Shown here in pieces: positions 60,306 through 64,000 of a stretch of DNA of 64,000 nucleotides. The notes beneath the pieces are model-generated. The model was not told the origin of the DNA and did no database searches. It was given only the letters and a program-made list of their open reading frames with translations. Position numbers and translations under genes: made by a program. How positions within the stretch are numbered: the first letter of the stretch is position 1; each line of letters begins with the position of its first letter. Source of the DNA: Riptortus pedestris (lineage: Eukaryota > Arthropoda > Insecta > Hemiptera > Alydidae); assembly GCA_019009955.1 (NCBI GenBank), contig CM032232.1:76583501-76647500 (forward strand), read 5' to 3'.

Positions 60306-60868
60306 AAAGTCCGTCACGCAGGGGCTGCGTAAACTAAGATTTCCCACGTGAAGTTTTACAATAGAGAAATCTGCCTAATAACAACTGTAGTAGTAAGAAA
60401 CCTCTAAACCTAAAACATTATTTAGGGCGTAATAACCCAGTAGTTTCTAGCCCCAAAAAACAGTTAACCTAACCTCTAAACCTATTCACGAGGGACGAAT
60501 AGTTAAGGAAACGCCCGCCAGAGCTCTCGGCGGAAAGTCCGAACATAGCCTACTGGTGACCACACGCAGAATACAAATGCAAATATCTCGGTTAATATTC
60601 AAGATACAGAATAAATGTATAGAACAACATTTATAGTAAATTTAATTTGCAATAAGATTTATTCTATACAATTTTTCGACACGAGGCATAATAACGGAGA
60701 TATTTTGAATTTCCAAAAATCCCCCCCTTTAAACCCCCCCTCCCACTGGTCCGATTTCAGCCATTAACGAACTTGATCTTCCTTTTTACATAAAACGATC
60801 AAATTCCGAGTCTGGTAAAGATCAAACAAAAATTGCGACCGCTAGAGCGTTAACAGACAAATATATAT
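60306..60868 (-). mobile_element. HINE-like element, 3' half, middle module type III
   Basis: 3' tip AAAGTCCGTCACGCAGGGGC with intact hairpin but CAG missing before ATTTCCC, module type III (CTGCCTAATAACAACTGTAG, CGAGGGACGAATAGTTA, CTCTCGGCGGAAAGTCCG), then block B to GCGACCGCTAGAGCGTTAAC and a residual ATATATATT. Block A is absent. Confidence 0.88.
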
Positions 60869-60947
60869 TGTATGGAGATTTCTCTATTGTATTACTTCAC
60901 GTGGGAAATCTGCTTAGTTTACGCAGCCCCTGCGTGACGGACTTTTT
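60869..60947 (+). mobile_element. HINE-like 3' tip
   Basis: GTATGGAGATTTCTCTATTG, CACGTGGGAAATCTGCTTAG, ACGCAGCCCCTGCGTGACGG, ACTTTTT. Joined directly to the TA stub of the preceding reversed copy. Confidence 0.9.
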
Positions 60948-61017
60948 ATTAAAAGCGGGCCGATAACGAACGTTCAGGCAAAAAGCTAGTTCGGCCCTAA
61001 CTGTTCGGCTCTCGTAT

Positions 61018-61093
61018 ATAAATTTCTCTCTATTGTATTACTTCACGTGGGAAATCTGCTTAGTTTACGCAGCCCCTGCGTGACGGACTTTTT
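61018..61093 (+). mobile_element. HINE-like 3' tip, second tandem copy
   Basis: Nearly identical to 60869-60947. The 70-bp spacer (GCGGGCCGATAACGAACGTT, AAAAGCTAGTTCGGCCCTAA) is type II module sequence. The result is tip, module, tip. Confidence 0.9.
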
Positions 61094-61805
61094 CTTTTAT
61101 TTGCTATGTTAAAGAGAATTTTAATAATTAAAAGTAGGTAAACATCTGGACTGTTTTGATAGTACGAACTGAATGGATCAGTGGTGCCTAAATCCACCTG
61201 CAGCCTTCCCTACATCCGGACCCTCGTCCCACGGCCACCGCCTCCTAAATATATTTTTTTGTCTTATTTATACTACTCGTTTTATTTATTCTACTTCCTC
61301 TTCGTAATGGAGCTCATCACTATGCGGGGCTAACATCCATCAATTCTCTGGCCTTAATTTATATTCACTACTAACCAAAGTAAAAAATTAGGCATTATCC
61401 TCAATTCTACTTTCTGGTAATTGCCAATGTTGATCCTACCTCATATAGTTTTATAAAGTTCACAATGACATCTCTTTGAAATGCTTTTCATTTGAGTACA
61501 ATCATGATAGAACGTTCGGTATGGGTTACTCATGTCTTGTTATATTACATTTCTTTATCGTTGAAAAAGTTTAATTTTTAGTTGTATACATACATACATA
61601 TCTGCTTCAACTCAGCTGGGTATTTTACCTATATTGTATTTCTACTTTTACAGTTGCCTGTCTTATCTTTACTATGACTCAGAAGTTCCTCCAAAAAAGC
61701 AGAAACTTCATTCATTCCAATTATTTTAACTGATTTCTATTCCGAAAAATCTGCTAGTGATTTTGTACTTATGTTGCTTCAAATGTTTATCAATACCACC
61801 AAGGA
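61094..61805. other. Unassigned sequence
   Basis: Short GC-richer stretch at 61195-61250. No gene or repeat family recognised. Confidence 0.3.
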
Positions 61806-62151
61806 GACTATATATATATATATATATAATTCTATTGCACTTGTGTATGTCACTGAACTCCTACTAAACGGCTGGACCGATTTGAATGAATTTTTTTGTA
61901 CGCGTTTGGGTGATGCCCTGGATGGTTTAGTGTCACATATCAGCCCGGCAGATGGAACGTGGGGGTTATAAGGGAGGTCTGAATAAAAAAATCGCGATAT
62001 TTTATTTTTTATTTTTTTTTAGGCAAACGTGTACATAACAAATGTTGTTTTTTCTGTTATTAAAAGTAGCTTTTGTTTTAAACATAATATTATTAAATTT
62101 AATATCCTAATCGCTTAAAATATCATGCATGAAAACGTGTTGGGTCCGCTA
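61806..62151 (+). mobile_element. Helitron-like family B copy, short
   Basis: (TA)n, AATTCTATTGCACTTGTGTA, CACTGAACTCC, AAACGGCTGGACCGATTTGA, GTGGGGGTTATAAGGGAGGT, and the end TGTTGGGTCCGCTAGT. A single copy of the internal unit, unlike the 28.7 kb copy. Confidence 0.65.

Positions 62152-62218
<67 letters not shown>
62152..62218. repeat. (TA)n microsatellite
   Basis: About 33 TA units directly after the CTAGT end of family B. Confidence 0.95.
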
Positions 62219-62220
<2 letters not shown>

Positions 62221-62696
62221 TATGAAGTTACCGGGAAAAAATATTAGGTTAGGAAGTAATGGAAATAAGATAAATAACCAAATTGTGAAAGGCATTAGAA
62301 AAATAGATTGGATATAGGAAATGGATTGAATAATACATATAACAAATAATTTTACTGCAATATATGATAAATTTAAGAAATTCAAATAAAAATATAATAT
62401 TTGTGAAATAAGCTGATTAAATGTCAATAGTTTGAATATAATAGAACTGTTCAAACGGTTAATAAAATAATACAACAGCTCGTTCAAAGTGTATGAAAAA
62501 ATGATAATAAATCATCTCAAACCGACATCTAATAACAAAGGGAGTATCATTGTCAATAAAACTACTACATAATTGCTGACGTTTCGATAAATTTAACATC
62601 TTCAAGGGGTCAAACACAAACAATAATACATTCTAAAAATCACTAGAGCAAGGTTCCATAATATAAATAAAAAGGCAAAGATCCACATCAAACCAT
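62219..62696. other. Unassigned A+T-rich sequence
   Basis: CTGACGTTTCGATAAATTTA...CATCTTCAAGGGG at 62576-62608 is a short word pair common at the ends of many arthropod elements. Nothing else recognised. Confidence 0.3.
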
Positions 62697-63205
62697 CATA
62701 ATAGTTGTCGTGTTCGGCGTTATCTCCAGCAGTGTCGTTGATGTGGTGGTCCACAATATTCGTCGATTTTTCAACCGGCTTCTTCTGGCGGTCATGTTCG
62801 CTTGTGACAGCTCCAGATGTGAACTACGGGCTGGGTGGAGTCCGGAGTGGAGGCTTGCCTTCGCTGCCGGTCATAGACGTAGTGGTCGTGTGTTCAAAGC
62901 ACGGGGACATACAGGCCAGGTAAACTGGTACATGTGTTCTTCGTGTGGGAGCTGGGTAGTAGGAGACTGTCCCTTCCTTAGGATCGCTAAACCATCGTAG
63001 CGAATCGTCAGTCACCATGAAGCGTTGGATAGGTGTAGGCTGGATTAAGGCCTCACGGCTAGGTGCCTCCTACATTGCTGCCATACTTCGAAATGGGAAC
63101 TCAATGTGACAGCTCCAGAAAAAGCCGGTTTGAAAATTGGCGAATTATTGTGGACCACCACATTAAAGACACCACTGGACGCTGCATACGACAATTATAA
63201 TAAGT
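62697..63205. mobile_element. GC-richer element with ~90-bp terminal inverted repeats
   Basis: Left end ATAGTTGTCGTGTTCGGCGT...GTGGTGGTCCACAATATTCG...CAACCGGCTTCTTCTGG is mirrored at the right end (CCAGAAAAAGCCGGTTTGAA...TTATTGTGGACCACCAC...ACGACAATTATA). Arms are clearly homologous with scattered changes. The interior of about 330 bp is much richer in G+C than the flanks. Open frames of 64-96 codons on both strands have no recognised domain, so I call it non-autonomous. Confidence 0.7.
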
Positions 63206-64000
63206 ACCCAGCGACAAAGTTTAAAACAACGTAAACTATTATTAGTATTAACATTTTCCTTTCAAGCTTAGTCATACATTTTAAATCAATATTTTTTATT
63301 AGCTCTTTCAACCGATCATATTACTATTTTAAAAATGTGTATAATTTCTTTAAGCATTATTCTTTCACGACCACAAAATTTTTCTAATCTTTATATAATT
63401 TAGCTGTAGTAAAAATAAACTCACTGTCGTATTAAAGAATCAATTTCACGAGGAGAGAATGTCTTCACTCAATGGAAATCATTTTTATTGAAAAGGACTG
63501 TTAGAAAAATGCTTTTCATGCATAATTTGTATTCTAAAGGAGAGTGTTGATTGTAACATTTCTTTGTTTAAAACTTTGGAAATGTGTGCTGCCTGTGTTT
63601 GATTGTATAACCAGACTGTTGGTCATATGATCATATGTCTGAGTCAATTTACTTTACGTTTTACTTTAATATTTAGACAGCTTGAACTAACGTCTGCCCA
63701 GGGCCAAATATATACTATACTAGACATAGTTTCAGACTGGACCTAATGTATAGTATCGATTATATCAATCATAAAACTCTTAAAAACATATAATAACAAG
63801 TTATATTCATTTATATGATATTGCTTTTACTATTCTCTGCTATAAAGTTATTTATAATTTTTGAAATATTTTAACCAATCTTCTTCAAATCTCATTGTTT
63901 TAATTATATTTATTTTTTTTTTTAGTTTGGTCTCCAAAAGAGGAGGGTTTTAAATCCCCAGTCCAACAAAAGTAGAGATTTAATGAGGGCCAACGAGTTA
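63206..64000. other. Unassigned A+T-rich sequence
   Basis: Nothing recognised up to the window end. Confidence 0.35.

Overview
This window is eukaryotic, strongly A+T-rich and made almost entirely of repeats. The protein remnants (a Ty3/Gypsy element with a SAP-type Gag, jockey/I-like LINE tails, a DUF4817/mariner-like transposase, and a repeated arthropod transposon protein), the tRNA-derived SINEs and the TATA plus TCAGT initiator in the LTR suggest an arthropod, most likely an insect. I cannot name the species. I found no convincing host gene, rRNA or functional tRNA; the only unexplained ORF that deserves attention lies at 35244-35735 on the minus strand.

Layout. Positions 150-6669 hold a minus-strand Gypsy retrotransposon with near-identical LTRs, a tRNA-Leu primer-binding site and frame-broken gag and pol. 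It sits inside the (TA)n tract of an older element (1-149 plus 6670-6803). That older element belongs to the dominant family of the window, called HINE-like here. About twenty copies or pieces share a roughly 125-bp 5' block A opening with AGCAGATTTCCC, a (TA)n or (CA)n(TA)n tract, a block B of about 300 bp, one of several interchangeable middle modules, and a 3' tip with GGGAAATCTGCT followed by the hairpin ACGCAG-CCC-CTGCGT and a T run. This architecture (subterminal inverted repeats, internal microsatellite, 3' stem-loop, T-T flanks) resembles Helentron-associated elements such as Drosophila DINE-1; the assignment is inference.

The 42.7-47.2 kb and 59.9-61.1 kb segments are HINE clusters with rearrangements: two (TA)n-centred palindromes side by side (44262-44735), a 17-unit minisatellite that seems to have grown from a 5' tip (45838-46380), and duplicated 3' tips (60869-61093). 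A second Helitron-like family with internal tandem repeats of about 280 bp occurs at 22.0, 28.7-29.7 and 61.8-62.2 kb. Other items are a tRNA-derived SINE family (about nine copies), LINE fragments (12.8, 13.3, 22.9-23.6, 30.1, 59.3 kb), four foldback or MITE-like elements (15.0, 20.6, 26.6, 40.6 kb), a larger GC-richer inverted-repeat element (62.7-63.2 kb) and an unrelated 30-bp minisatellite (49.7-50.4 kb). The rest is A+T-rich sequence in which I recognise nothing.
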